The notes under the pieces: model-generated
Seen by the model: the letters and a program-made list of their open reading frames with translations, nothing else
Told to the model about the DNA's origin: nothing
Database searches by the model: none
Shown: in pieces, positions 16,466-24,235 of the stretch
Numbering within the stretch: the stretch's first letter is position 1
How the letters are laid out: each line of letters opens with the position of its first letter
Translations under genes and position numbers: made by a program
Source: Blautia sp. MSJ-19
Lineage (GTDB): Bacteria > Bacillota > Clostridia > Lachnospirales > Lachnospiraceae
Length of the DNA stretch: 64,000 nt
NCBI RefSeq assembly: GCF_018918125.1
Contig: NZ_JAHLQA010000043.1
Coordinates: 1 to 64,000 of the forward strand
Direction of reading: 5' to 3'

Positions 16466-17536
16466 TTATTTTGCTGAAACACTTTCCTCAATGAGAGAAA
16501 CGATATGATGGATGGAATCCATCTGTCTGCCGCCGGACATTGCTTCTTCGAAGGACTGGCGGTTTTCGTACAGATGATGAAGGGTATCAAGAAGCTTCTG
16601 ATTTGTGATTTCTTCTTCCTCAAGAACCATACTGAATCCCTGTTTTTCAAAGGAACGGGCATTCAAGATCTGGTCTCCGCGGCTGGCATTTGCGGACAGC
16701 GGGATCAGAAGATTTGGTTTGTGGAGAGCCTGGATCTCACAGATCGCATTGGCACCTGCACGGGAGATCACCACGTCAGACAGGGCAAACAGATCCGGAA
16801 GTTCCTGTTTGATATATTCATACTGAACATATCCGGCAGTGCCGTTGAGGCTTTCATCCATTTTTCCTTTACCGCAGAGATGGATCACCTGGAAATCCTT
16901 GAGCAGCTCCGGCAGGATCTTGCGGACATGATCGTTTACGGAGGCAGCACCAAGGCTTCCGCCGATGACCATCAGGACCGGCTTGTCAGAGTTGAAACCA
17001 CAGAACTGGCGACCGGCTTCTTTGTCACCGTTTAACAGTTCCTGACGGATCGGTGTACCGGTAAGGACAGCCTTGTCAGCCGGAAGTGCACTGACGGTTT
17101 CCGGGAAGTTGCAGCATACTTTGACAGCGGAAGGAATACACAGTTTGTTGGCAAGTCCGGGGGTCATATCAGACTCGTGGATGATTGCTGGAATCTTGCA
17201 GCGTTTGGCTGCGATCACGACCGGGACGGTGACAAAGCCGCCCTTGGAAAATACTACATCGGGTTTCAGTTGTTTAAGAAGTTTTTTTGCTTCGTGGAAC
17301 CCTTTTAAAACCCGGAAAGGATCGGAAAAGTTCTTAGGATCAAAGTAACGTCTGAGTTTGCCTGAGGAGATTCCGTAATAGGGAATTCCAAGTTCTTCGA
17401 TCAGCTTGCGTTCGATACCTTCGTAGGATCCGATATAGGAAATCTGATAACCGGCTTCTTTGAGCGTCGGGATCAGAGCGATGTTTGGGGTTACGTGTCC
17501 GGCTGTACCACCGCCGGTGAGAACGATATGTTTCAT
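16466..17536 (-). CDS. murG: MurG, UDP-GlcNAc:lipid I N-acetylglucosaminyltransferase
   Basis: Makes lipid II from lipid I at the inner face of the membrane, the last cytoplasmic step of peptidoglycan synthesis. The 356-residue protein shows the glycine-rich loops [16 protein letters not shown] and [12 protein letters not shown], and the UDP-GlcNAc site [19 protein letters not shown]. Start chosen at 17536 because CAGGAGGAATT precedes it; an in-frame extension upstream lacks homology. It stands alone, outside a division-wall cluster, in opposite orientation to its neighbours and tail to tail with the sigma-factor gene. Confidence 0.96.
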   Translation of the reverse strand: MKHIVLTGGGTAGHVTPNIALIPTLKEAGYQISYIGSYEGIERKLIEELGIPYYGISSGKLRRYFDPKNFSDPFRVLKGFHEAKKLLKQLKPDVVFSKGGFVTVPVVIAAKRCKIPAIIHESDMTPGLANKLCIPSAVKVCCNFPETVSALPADKAVLTGTPIRQELLNGDKEAGRQFCGFNSDKPVLMVIGGSLGAASVNDHVRKILPELLKDFQVIHLCGKGKMDESLNGTAGYVQYEYIKQELPDLFALSDVVISRAGANAICEIQALHKPNLLIPLSANASRGDQILNARSFEKQGFSMVLEEEEITNQKLLDTLHHLYENRQSFEEAMSGGRQMDSIHHIVSLIEESVSAK

Positions 17537-17573
17537 AGGGAATTCCTCCTGAAAAATCTTTTTATTAATCTTA

Positions 17574-17602
17574 ACTATGAACCACCGGGGAAGAATTGTC
17601 AA
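17574..17602 (-). promoter_or_regulatory. Probable murG promoter
   Basis: On the minus strand a perfect TTGACA (17597-17602) is followed after 17 bp by CATAGT (17574-17579), a weak -10. The same block read on the plus strand is TTGTCA, which could serve the divergent envelope-protein gene. Confidence 0.5.
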
Positions 17603-17646
17603 GAAAAGATGTTGCTACGCTACTGTAGGTAGCAGGAGATAATATT

Positions 17647-18741
17647 ATGAAAAAAATGTTTGAAAATGAGCAGAAAGACAAGGAAATAGAAGAAATCCTG
17701 AATATGCCGGATATGGATGATGATGAAAAATTCTGCCAGTGGCTGGAAGAGGAATTTTACAGTGAGGCAGACATCATTGAAGAATCCCTGCTGAAGGGCA
17801 GACGATATGAGGATAATCTGGATACAGTAGAAGAACTGAAGGTATCCCGAGACAGCTTCTACCAGAGACTGAGAGAAGAGGGACTTCTGGAAGCGGACGA
17901 TGCCCGGACTGCGGATGTGCGTGAAGAAAGCGAAGTCGCAGAAGTTACCGAAACGGAGACCGATAAAGACACAGATTCGGAAAGTGCAGCGGAATCAGAG
18001 GGAGAAGTGGCAACCGGGAAGGAAATGCTGTCAGAGGAAGATACGAGAGAAACGACAGTTGAGAGAGAGAGGTCAATACCGACAGATACCGTATCCGAAG
18101 TGGAAAGCGGACATGGCAAGGTGGTTGCTATGGAGAAAAAAACTTCCGCAAAGAAAAAATGGCATGTCCGTCTGGGGAAAGTTGCCGGTATTGCGGGCGT
18201 GTGCCTGCTGAGTATCTTTATGGTAAGTATGAGCAGCGAAGCAAACCGCAATCATTTTATAGAGGGAATTCGTTATCTGGCTGGGGACGATACCAGAGTG
18301 GTCGTAGATAATGATAAGACGAATGAACAGGCTGATACAGATGAGTATGAGGCAATCCAGGATATTGAAGATACACTGGGAGTTGAGGTGCCAGAGTTTT
18401 TTTATAGACCGAATGGGATGGAGTTTTTTAAATATGAAGTTAGCATGTCAACTTCATCTGCATGGATGGAATATACATATGAAGGAAAAAGTATTGTATT
18501 ATTTATAGATAATCAAAATGCTGATACCGCAAGTAATATCAACGGTATAAGTGGAAGTAAAATAGAAATAGATAGAATGTTGGTGGAAAATATTGAAATA
18601 TCCATAAATGAAATAGGTGAAGAGGGCGATACTTCGCCTACTTATGCTGCTGGCTGGACTTATGGAGATGTTGCATATCAGTTTATTGGAAAAATAGAAT
18701 TACAAAAATTAGAAGAAATTTTAAAACAAATAAAATTTTAG
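17647..18741 (+). CDS. Single-pass membrane protein, candidate anti-sigma factor (DUF4367-like ectodomain)
   Basis: A 364-residue protein with an acidic cytoplasmic half (residues 1-170), one membrane helix (VAGIAGVCLLSIFMVSM, about 180-197) and an ectodomain of about 140 residues that resembles DUF4367 (VEVPEFFYRPNGMEFFKYE, then TYEGKSIVLFIDNQN and GWTYGDVAYQF). The layout matches anti-sigma factors, and a sigma-factor gene lies one gene away, but no classical zinc-anti-sigma HxxxCxxC is present. Base composition changes: the ectodomain, from about 18380 on, is clearly richer in A+T with different codon choice than the first half. This could reflect recombination at the domain border. Confidence 0.7.
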   Translation: MKKMFENEQKDKEIEEILNMPDMDDDEKFCQWLEEEFYSEADIIEESLLKGRRYEDNLDTVEELKVSRDSFYQRLREEGLLEADDARTADVREESEVAEVTETETDKDTDSESAAESEGEVATGKEMLSEEDTRETTVERERSIPTDTVSEVESGHGKVVAMEKKTSAKKKWHVRLGKVAGIAGVCLLSIFMVSMSSEANRNHFIEGIRYLAGDDTRVVVDNDKTNEQADTDEYEAIQDIEDTLGVEVPEFFYRPNGMEFFKYEVSMSTSSAWMEYTYEGKSIVLFIDNQNADTASNINGISGSKIEIDRMLVENIEISINEIGEEGDTSPTYAAGWTYGDVAYQFIGKIELQKLEEILKQIKF

Positions 18742-18811
18742 AGTGATTTTTTTCGATTTCTTACGTATATAGTTATGTAAGGGTTGTTTGCATAACGAAG
18801 GGAAGTGAGAA

Positions 18812-19291
18812 ATGAATATCTGGAAAAAATTATTAGGGATTACTCTGGCAGTTGGTTTATCGGTAGGAATGAGTGTGAGCCCTGTATTTGCGGAAGTAAG
18901 TATTTTGGATGCAATTACTGAAGAGGAAACCACAGAAGATTATGCAGAAGATACAGCGTATAATCCAGCACGTAGTAATAATTTAAGTTTTGGAAATGTT
19001 AAAGTGCAGCGGATATCAGATCATGAGATTGGTATTAGTGGATTAACACAATGCCATAAGTCTTGCAGCAAGGTATATTTATCACTGTATTTGGAGCGAA
19101 AAGTCAATGGTAGTTACGGAACTTATAAATACTGGGAATATACTGCAAATAATGTGACAAATCTGAGTAAAACGCTCAACGTCCTTGTCCCATCAGGAAC
19201 CTACTACCGTGTGCGTGGATATCATGCAGCCAGCAATGCAGGTGTGAAGGAATCTACATCCACATTAACCAGTGGTATCATGATTAAGTAA
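18812..19291 (+). CDS. Small secreted protein of unknown family
   Basis: A 159-residue secreted protein. Residues 1-27 are a signal peptide (NIWKKLLGITLAVGLSVG, cleaved after VFA). A short acidic stretch follows, then a compact beta-rich domain with HEIGISGLTQCHKSCSKVYL (two cysteines that could form a disulfide) and a C-terminal LVPSGTYYRVRGYHAASN strand pair. GGGAAGTGAG precedes the ATG. It is A+T rich like the end of the preceding gene and may have arrived with it. Family not recognised. Confidence 0.75.
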   Translation: MNIWKKLLGITLAVGLSVGMSVSPVFAEVSILDAITEEETTEDYAEDTAYNPARSNNLSFGNVKVQRISDHEIGISGLTQCHKSCSKVYLSLYLERKVNGSYGTYKYWEYTANNVTNLSKTLNVLVPSGTYYRVRGYHAASNAGVKESTSTLTSGIMIK

Positions 19292-19321
19292 TGAATCATT
19301 AAAAGAAAAGTATTTTATAGT

Positions 19322-19550
19322 AACAAGGCGAAGGCCAGAGAGCCGGAGGATGTCACACAACGAAAAAAAGAGATGCGAACATCCATTACCTTCCGATGGC
19401 ACGAAGCGTTTGCCAATACAGGATGGTACGTACCAGACTCGGTTGGAGTTACGTTACCTGTCTTTCTTCGTTTGAAAAAACGAACATAACAGAACCATAC
19501 AAAAGTCAGTGCCTGACCATTACCATACAACCATAGGCACTGGCACGATA
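19322..19550 (+). other. Structured intergenic element (candidate RNA or dispersed repeat)
   Basis: The 394-base gap before the beta-CASP gene is not plain spacer. It contains a perfect 12-bp palindrome TGGTACGTACCA at 19422-19433, a hairpin TTCGTTT/AAACGAA (19467-19483), and CAGTGCCT pairing with AGGCACTG (19507-19542). It ends in a strong terminator. Weakly open frames exist on both strands but none has a ribosome binding site with a normal start. It may be a small RNA gene or a repeat copied in the genome. Confidence 0.4.
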
Positions 19551-19557
19551 CAGCCGA

Positions 19558-19592
19558 CAAGGCGGGATTTCGCGGTCCCGCCTTGTTTTTTT
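19558..19592 (+). terminator. Strong factor-independent terminator
   Basis: CAAGGCGGGA pairs with TCCCGCCTTG (10 bp, eight-base loop TTTCGCGG), followed by a run of T. It ends the structured element or the secreted-protein transcript. Confidence 0.9.
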
Positions 19593-19604
19593 GCACAAAA
19601 AGAC

Positions 19605-19633
19605 TGTTAAAAATCAATCAAATCGTGTATAAT
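19605..19633 (+). promoter_or_regulatory. Promoter of the beta-CASP nuclease gene
   Basis: A consensus TATAAT at 19628-19633; the -35 region (TGTTAA, 17 bp upstream) is poor. The start codon follows about 50 bases later. Confidence 0.5.
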
Positions 19634-19685
19634 GGTTACAACAATAATGTGATTGGATGATTTTTCAGACAAAGGGGGCTCGCAT

Positions 19686-21305
19686 ATGAAGATAACCTTT
19701 ATCGGTGCGACACATGAGGTAACCGGAAGCTGTTATTATCTGGAAGCAGCAGGAAAGAAATTCCTGGTAGACTGTGGTATGGAGCAGGGACCGGATTACT
19801 ACGAGAATCAGGATATTCCTGTAAAGGGAAGTGACCTGGATTTTGTTCTTCTGACCCATGCGCATATGGATCATTCAGGAAATCTTCCCGCAATTTACGC
19901 AAAAGGCTTTCAGGGACCGATCTATGCAACACAGGCAACCTGTCACCTTTGCGACATCATGCTTCGAGACAGTGCACACATTCAGATGTTCGAGGCAGAA
20001 TGGCGGAACCGTAAGGGCCGCCGTCAGGGCAAACCGGAATTTGTTCCGGCGTACACCATGGAAGATGCAATGGGCGTCATTCAGAACTTTGTTCCGTGTC
20101 CTTATGAAAAAACGATCGAGCCGGCAGCAGGGATCCGGGTACGCTTCGTAGATGCTGGACATCTGCTTGGTTCTGCAAGTATTGAGGTCATCATTGATGA
20201 GGACGGCAAAGAGAAAAAAATCGTTTTTTCCGGCGATATCGGAAATCTGAACCAGCCGTTGATCAAAGATCCGGTGTATCTCCATGATGCGGATTATGTA
20301 GTAATGGAATCCACCTACGGGGACAGAAGCCACGGCGATCGTCCGGATTATGTGTCGCTTCTGACCGAAGTGATCCAGAGAACGTTTGACCGGGGTGGCA
20401 GTGTAGTGATCCCGTCCTTTGCGGTTGGCCGTACACAGGAGATGCTGTACTTTATCCGCCAGATCAAAGAAGAAAACCGTGTACACGGACATGACAACTT
20501 CAAGGTTTACGTAGACAGCCCGCTGGCAAACGAGGCGACGACGATCTTTAATGAACATATTTATGACTGTTTTGATGAGGAAGCACTGGATTTGGTCAAA
20601 AAAGGTATCAACCCGTTGATGTTCCCGGGTCTGAAAACCTCGATTACCAGCGACGATTCCAAAGCGATCAACTTTGATGAGGACTGCAAGGTCATCATTT
20701 CTGCAAGTGGTATGTGTGATGCCGGACGTATCAAACATCATCTGAAACATAACTTATGGAACCCGAATAATACAATTCTGTTTGTGGGATATCAGGCGAT
20801 CGGAACCCTCGGAAGAGCCCTTCTGGAAGGTGCAACGGAGGTAAAACTGTTCGGTGAGACTGTTTATGTAGGTGCAGAGATCTGCCAGATGCCGGGCATC
20901 AGCGGTCATGCGGATGTGAATGGTCTGATGACCTGGATCAAAGCATTCAAAGAAAAACCGGCAAAAGTTTTTGTTACACATGGTGATGATGAGGTGACAG
21001 AGATTTTTGCAAGAAGATTGCAGGAAGAACTGGGACTCGATTCTATGGCACCGTTCAGCGGAACGGTTTATGACCTGGCAGAAAATACCTGTGTATATGA
21101 AGCCCAGGGAATCAAGATTACCAAAGCCTCTGTATCGCCGAAGGCGAGCCGGGCAGCGAGAGCTTTCCAGAAGCTGGTTGCCATGGGACAGCGTCTTATG
21201 TCTGTCATCCGCAAGAGCGAGGGTATGCCGAACAAAGATCTGGATCGTTTTACGAGAGATATCCAGTCGCTGTGTGACAAGTGGGATCGCGATGACCTTT
21301 CCTGA
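19686..21305 (+). CDS. MBL-fold beta-CASP ribonuclease/hydrolase
   Basis: A 539-residue metallo-beta-lactamase-fold protein of the beta-CASP group, related to YSH1/CPSF-type RNA nucleases. LTHAHMDHSGNLP holds the HxHxDH zinc motif (near 60), DAGHLLGSASIEV the next histidine, and VMESTYGDRSH the aspartate/beta-CASP start. The beta-CASP motif ISASGMCDAGRIKHHL and the final GISGHADVNGL histidine are present. Substrate probably RNA; no KH or other binding domain. AAAGGGGG precedes the ATG at 19686; an in-frame ATG at 19653 is less suited. Confidence 0.93.
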   Translation: MKITFIGATHEVTGSCYYLEAAGKKFLVDCGMEQGPDYYENQDIPVKGSDLDFVLLTHAHMDHSGNLPAIYAKGFQGPIYATQATCHLCDIMLRDSAHIQMFEAEWRNRKGRRQGKPEFVPAYTMEDAMGVIQNFVPCPYEKTIEPAAGIRVRFVDAGHLLGSASIEVIIDEDGKEKKIVFSGDIGNLNQPLIKDPVYLHDADYVVMESTYGDRSHGDRPDYVSLLTEVIQRTFDRGGSVVIPSFAVGRTQEMLYFIRQIKEENRVHGHDNFKVYVDSPLANEATTIFNEHIYDCFDEEALDLVKKGINPLMFPGLKTSITSDDSKAINFDEDCKVIISASGMCDAGRIKHHLKHNLWNPNNTILFVGYQAIGTLGRALLEGATEVKLFGETVYVGAEICQMPGISGHADVNGLMTWIKAFKEKPAKVFVTHGDDEVTEIFARRLQEELGLDSMAPFSGTVYDLAENTCVYEAQGIKITKASVSPKASRAARAFQKLVAMGQRLMSVIRKSEGMPNKDLDRFTRDIQSLCDKWDRDDLS

Positions 21306-21363
21306 AGCGGGCATCCTGCCAGATATAGAGAGTATGGAAATACCAGAGATAAGATGAAATAGA

Positions 21364-21427
21364 AAAAGACTGTCGTTTCGCAGAGCCGGAAGTAAGAATA
21401 TTCCGGTCAGTGAGACGGCAGTCTTTT
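21364..21427. terminator. Bidirectional terminator between convergent genes
   Basis: AAAAGACTGTCGT pairs with ACGGCAGTCTTTT (13 bp with one G-U) around an inner CCGGAA/TTCCGG hairpin. T-runs on either strand serve both the nuclease and the TSCPD genes. Confidence 0.88.
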
Positions 21428-21438
21428 GCATTTCAAAA

Positions 21439-21681
21439 TCAGTTCAGAGCTTCTTTCAGAGCTTTGGAAAGCTGGTCCGGACAGGATGTCGGCCTGAATC
21501 CACAGCGGATTCCTTCCAGTCTGCTGATAGCTTCTCTGGCATCCATACCTTCGATCAGTCTGGCAACGCCCTGTGTATTACCGGAGCATCCGCCCTGGAA
21601 TTTGACATCATGAACTTTTCCCTGTTCATCAATTTCAAAAGAAATTGCACTGGAACAGACTCCAGATGTTTTATATACCAT
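21439..21681 (-). CDS. TSCPD domain protein (TIGR03905 type)
   Basis: An 80-residue protein made only of a TSCPD domain: GVCSSAISFEIDEQGKVHDV, FQGGCSGNTQGVARLIEGM, and the signature RPTSCPDQLSKAL. The same domain is found at the C-terminus of vitamin B12-dependent ribonucleotide reductases, where its cysteines help the redox cycle; the stand-alone form has no settled role. GGAGGTTGAGATT precedes the ATG at 21681, so an in-frame extension to 21759 is rejected. Confidence 0.9.
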   Translation of the reverse strand: MVYKTSGVCSSAISFEIDEQGKVHDVKFQGGCSGNTQGVARLIEGMDAREAISRLEGIRCGFRPTSCPDQLSKALKEALN

Positions 21682-21740
21682 AATCTCAACCTCCTTAGTC
21701 AAGTATTCTGGAATCCAGTATAGCAGAAAATAAAAAAAGT

Positions 21741-21823
21741 TTCCATATAAACTCAACATTTGTTATAATAGGAATGCAAATGCCCGGACAGTTCCCAAAT
21801 GAAAGCTGTATATATAACGGGCA
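21741..21823 (+). promoter_or_regulatory. mtnN promoter and leader hairpin
   Basis: TTCCAT (21741-21746) and TATAAT (21764-21769, preceded by TGT) are 17 bp apart. The leader forms TGCCCG/CGGGCA (21781-21823) with an inner ACAG/CTGT step. I do not recognise it as a known SAM or SAH riboswitch. Confidence 0.6.
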
Positions 21824-21860
21824 CGATAAGATAATGAATTTTACAGGAGATTTTAATATT

Positions 21861-22565
21861 ATGAGATGTATTGGAATTATAGGAGCAATGGAAGTTGAAG
21901 TGGCAAGCCTCAAAGAACGTATGCAGGAGGTGGAGATCACCCACAAGGCTTCCATGGAATTTTATGCAGGTATTCTGGAAGGCAAAAAGGTAGTTGTTGT
22001 CCGTTCCGGAATCGGCAAAGTCAACGCCGCAGTCTGCACTCAGATCCTGATTGATGATTTTCATGCAGAGGTTGTGATCAACACCGGTATTGCAGGAAGC
22101 CTGAACGCAGATATCAACATCGGAGATATCGTGGTTTCCACAGACCTGGTTCACCATGACATGAATGCGGTAGCATTTGGATATCCGGTCGGACAGATTC
22201 CGCAGATGGAAGCATTTTCTTTCCACAGTGATGATGCACTCCGCAAAATGGCAGTAGAAGCGTGCCGGGAAGTTAATCCGGACATTGCAGTATTTGAAGG
22301 AAGAATCGCATCCGGAGATCAGTTTGTTGCAGACCAGGGTGTGAAAGATTTTGTTGTCAAACAGTTTGGGGCATATGCCGTAGAAATGGAAGGTGCAGCA
22401 ATTGCACAGGCAGCATACCTGAATAATGTTCCGTTCCTTGTGATCCGTGCGATCTCTGACAAGGCAGACGGCAGCGCAGAGATGGATTACCCGACTTTTG
22501 AGGCGATGGCAGCAGAGCACAGCTTCAGACTGACACTTCGTATCCTCAAAGAGATCCAGGGATAA
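21861..22565 (+). CDS. mtnN: 5'-methylthioadenosine/S-adenosylhomocysteine nucleosidase
   Basis: Splits adenine from MTA and SAH in the methyl cycle. The 234 residues have the usual family length, with IGIIGAMEVEVASLKE at the start, VINTGIAGSLN, VEMEGAAIAQAAYLNNVPF (the ribose-binding MEGAA) and RAISDKADGSA, which holds the catalytic aspartate. The ATG at 21861 follows CAGGAG by 11 bases; the longer frame upstream would run through the leader hairpin. Next to it lie a small unknown gene and a methyltransferase, which fits a methylation theme. Confidence 0.95.
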   Translation: MRCIGIIGAMEVEVASLKERMQEVEITHKASMEFYAGILEGKKVVVVRSGIGKVNAAVCTQILIDDFHAEVVINTGIAGSLNADINIGDIVVSTDLVHHDMNAVAFGYPVGQIPQMEAFSFHSDDALRKMAVEACREVNPDIAVFEGRIASGDQFVADQGVKDFVVKQFGAYAVEMEGAAIAQAAYLNNVPFLVIRAISDKADGSAEMDYPTFEAMAAEHSFRLTLRILKEIQG

Positions 22566-22633
22566 AGAGAACTGCACGTTCGGAGGATTTCTGCATAGAC
22601 TGTTATAGACAACGACAAAGCAGGAGCCTGTCT

Positions 22634-22999
22634 ATGTATTATGACAAGTTTCTTCCGTTTTATATGACGTATGCAAGTCCGGCTTTGAACAGCGGTGAGA
22701 GAATACAGGAGCAGGAATTTGCTCTGATGAAATCTTATTATCCGGACACTGCCCGCAGGATCCAGGAAAAAGTTGAAGAAGAATGTCAGCTTCTGGATTA
22801 TGAGGGAAGCCGTCTTTATGACGAATATCCGGACAGATTGATGATGCACCGGCTTTACAGTCAGATCCGCAGTCAGGTGGCAGGAGAACTGGCAGCACAG
22901 GAGATTCCGGACGCATTTCTGGATGAGCTGATTCAGGTGCTTCTGTATCAGGAAATCTCCAGGAGACGGTGCAGACGACGCAGGTATCGGGGATTCTGA
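22634..22999 (+). CDS. Conserved small hypothetical protein
   Basis: A 121-residue soluble, mostly helical protein of unknown function. It has no signal peptide or membrane segment. A tyrosine-rich start (YYDKFLPFYMTYASPAL) is followed by acidic helices and an arginine-rich tail (ISRRRCRRRRYRGF), which could bind RNA or DNA. CAGGAG stands before the ATG. It lies between mtnN and a methyltransferase gene in the same direction. Confidence 0.7.
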   Translation: MYYDKFLPFYMTYASPALNSGERIQEQEFALMKSYYPDTARRIQEKVEEECQLLDYEGSRLYDEYPDRLMMHRLYSQIRSQVAGELAAQEIPDAFLDELIQVLLYQEISRRRCRRRRYRGF

Positions 23000-23055
23000 A
23001 TGAAACAGGATTTCCGTGATACAGACAGGAGTAATTATAGAAAGAATTTTAAAAT

Positions 23056-24231
23056 ATGATGACATTACAGGAATTTTTGGAAAAACAATTTGACGGAGAA
23101 CTGATGCTTGCAGTGCTCAGCGGTCAGCGGAGCAAAGAGAAGGATGCACCGGTCAAGGTGCGGATCCGGCAGGTTGAACTCAAGGGTACGGTCTGTTATC
23201 AGGCATCTTCTACAGTAGGGACCAAAGTTCTGCATTCCAATTATACGAGAGAAGAGGTTCAGGCTTTTGTAAAACAGAGCCTCGAGACTGGCGGATTTTC
23301 TCAGCTTCAGGTACAGGGACGCTGCAAGGACGGTACTGTTCTGATCAGCAAAAAAGGCAAAGCGACCATCAAGGTCAAGCAGCATCAGGCACTGGAGCCG
23401 GTACAGATCCTTGCGCATAATCGCGTGAAACAGTATATCCTCAGGGAAGGCATTCCGGTTCCGTTTCTGATAGACCTTGGAGTTATGAATAAAGAGGGCA
23501 GGATTCATCGCCCTTCTTATGATAAATTTAGACAGATCAACCGTTTCCTGGAATTTATTGAAGACATTCTTCCGGCTCTTTCCAGGGAGCGGGAGGTCAC
23601 GATCCTTGATTTTGGATGTGGAAAATCTTATTTGACATTTGCCATGTATTATTATCTCAAAGAGCTGAAAGGCTATGATGTCCATATCATCGGCCTGGAT
23701 CTCAAAGAAGATGTGATCCGTAAGTGCAACGGACTGGCGGAGAAATATGGTTATGACAAACTGCATTTCCTGCATGGCGATATTGCAGATTATGAAGGCG
23801 TGGAGAAAGTGGATATGGTCGTGACACTGCATGCCTGTGACAAGGCTACCGACTATGCACTTGCCAAAGCCGTAGAGTGGGATGCACAGGTGATCCTGTC
23901 GGTTCCGTGCTGCCAGCATGAACTGAATGACCAGATACAGAATGAAATGCTGGCACCGGTTCTGCAATATGGAATCCTCAAAGAGAGGATGTCTGCGTTA
24001 CTGACAGATGGTATCCGTGCAGAACTGTTAGAGTCCAAAGGCTACAGCACACAGATCCTGGAATTTATTGATATGGAACATACACCGAAGAATCTTCTGA
24101 TCCGGGCGGTCAAAACAGGAAAATGCCGTCCTGTACAGGAGCTTGCACAACTGACAGATGCTGTTCACGGACATCTGACGCTGGAAAAGCTTCTTTATCC
24201 GGAAGGGATCTGCACACAGAAGGGAGTCTGA
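23056..24231 (+). CDS. Class I SAM-dependent methyltransferase (Methyltransf_32-like)
   Basis: A 391-residue protein. An N-terminal ~130-residue part (KVRIRQVELKGTVCYQ, then a KGKATIKVKQH stretch) precedes a Rossmann methyltransferase: EVTILDFGCGKSYLTFAMYY is motif I (about 175-195), VHIIGLDLKEDVI motif II, and VDMVVTLHACDKATDYAL motif IV with an HACD-type motif. LSVPCCQHEL follows. Related proteins are annotated as RNA methyltransferases but the target is unproven. ATG at 23056 or 23059. It is followed after four bases by the next gene. Confidence 0.85.
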   Translation: MMTLQEFLEKQFDGELMLAVLSGQRSKEKDAPVKVRIRQVELKGTVCYQASSTVGTKVLHSNYTREEVQAFVKQSLETGGFSQLQVQGRCKDGTVLISKKGKATIKVKQHQALEPVQILAHNRVKQYILREGIPVPFLIDLGVMNKEGRIHRPSYDKFRQINRFLEFIEDILPALSREREVTILDFGCGKSYLTFAMYYYLKELKGYDVHIIGLDLKEDVIRKCNGLAEKYGYDKLHFLHGDIADYEGVEKVDMVVTLHACDKATDYALAKAVEWDAQVILSVPCCQHELNDQIQNEMLAPVLQYGILKERMSALLTDGIRAELLESKGYSTQILEFIDMEHTPKNLLIRAVKTGKCRPVQELAQLTDAVHGHLTLEKLLYPEGICTQKGV

Positions 24232-24235
24232 GACC

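Noticed and set aside
19315-19617. 100-residue minus-strand frame in the structured gap, and a ~60-codon plus-strand frame
   Set aside because: Neither has a binding site with a normal start codon, and both run through hairpins and a terminator. Treated as a structured element instead.
20000-20700. Long minus-strand open frames opposite the beta-CASP gene, galT and other highly biased genes
   Set aside because: They mirror codon bias of the sense gene, lack ribosome binding sites and encode no recognisable motif.
21770-21860. SAH or SAM riboswitch before mtnN
   Set aside because: The leader hairpin does not contain the conserved core of any SAM/SAH class I know and is too short for most.
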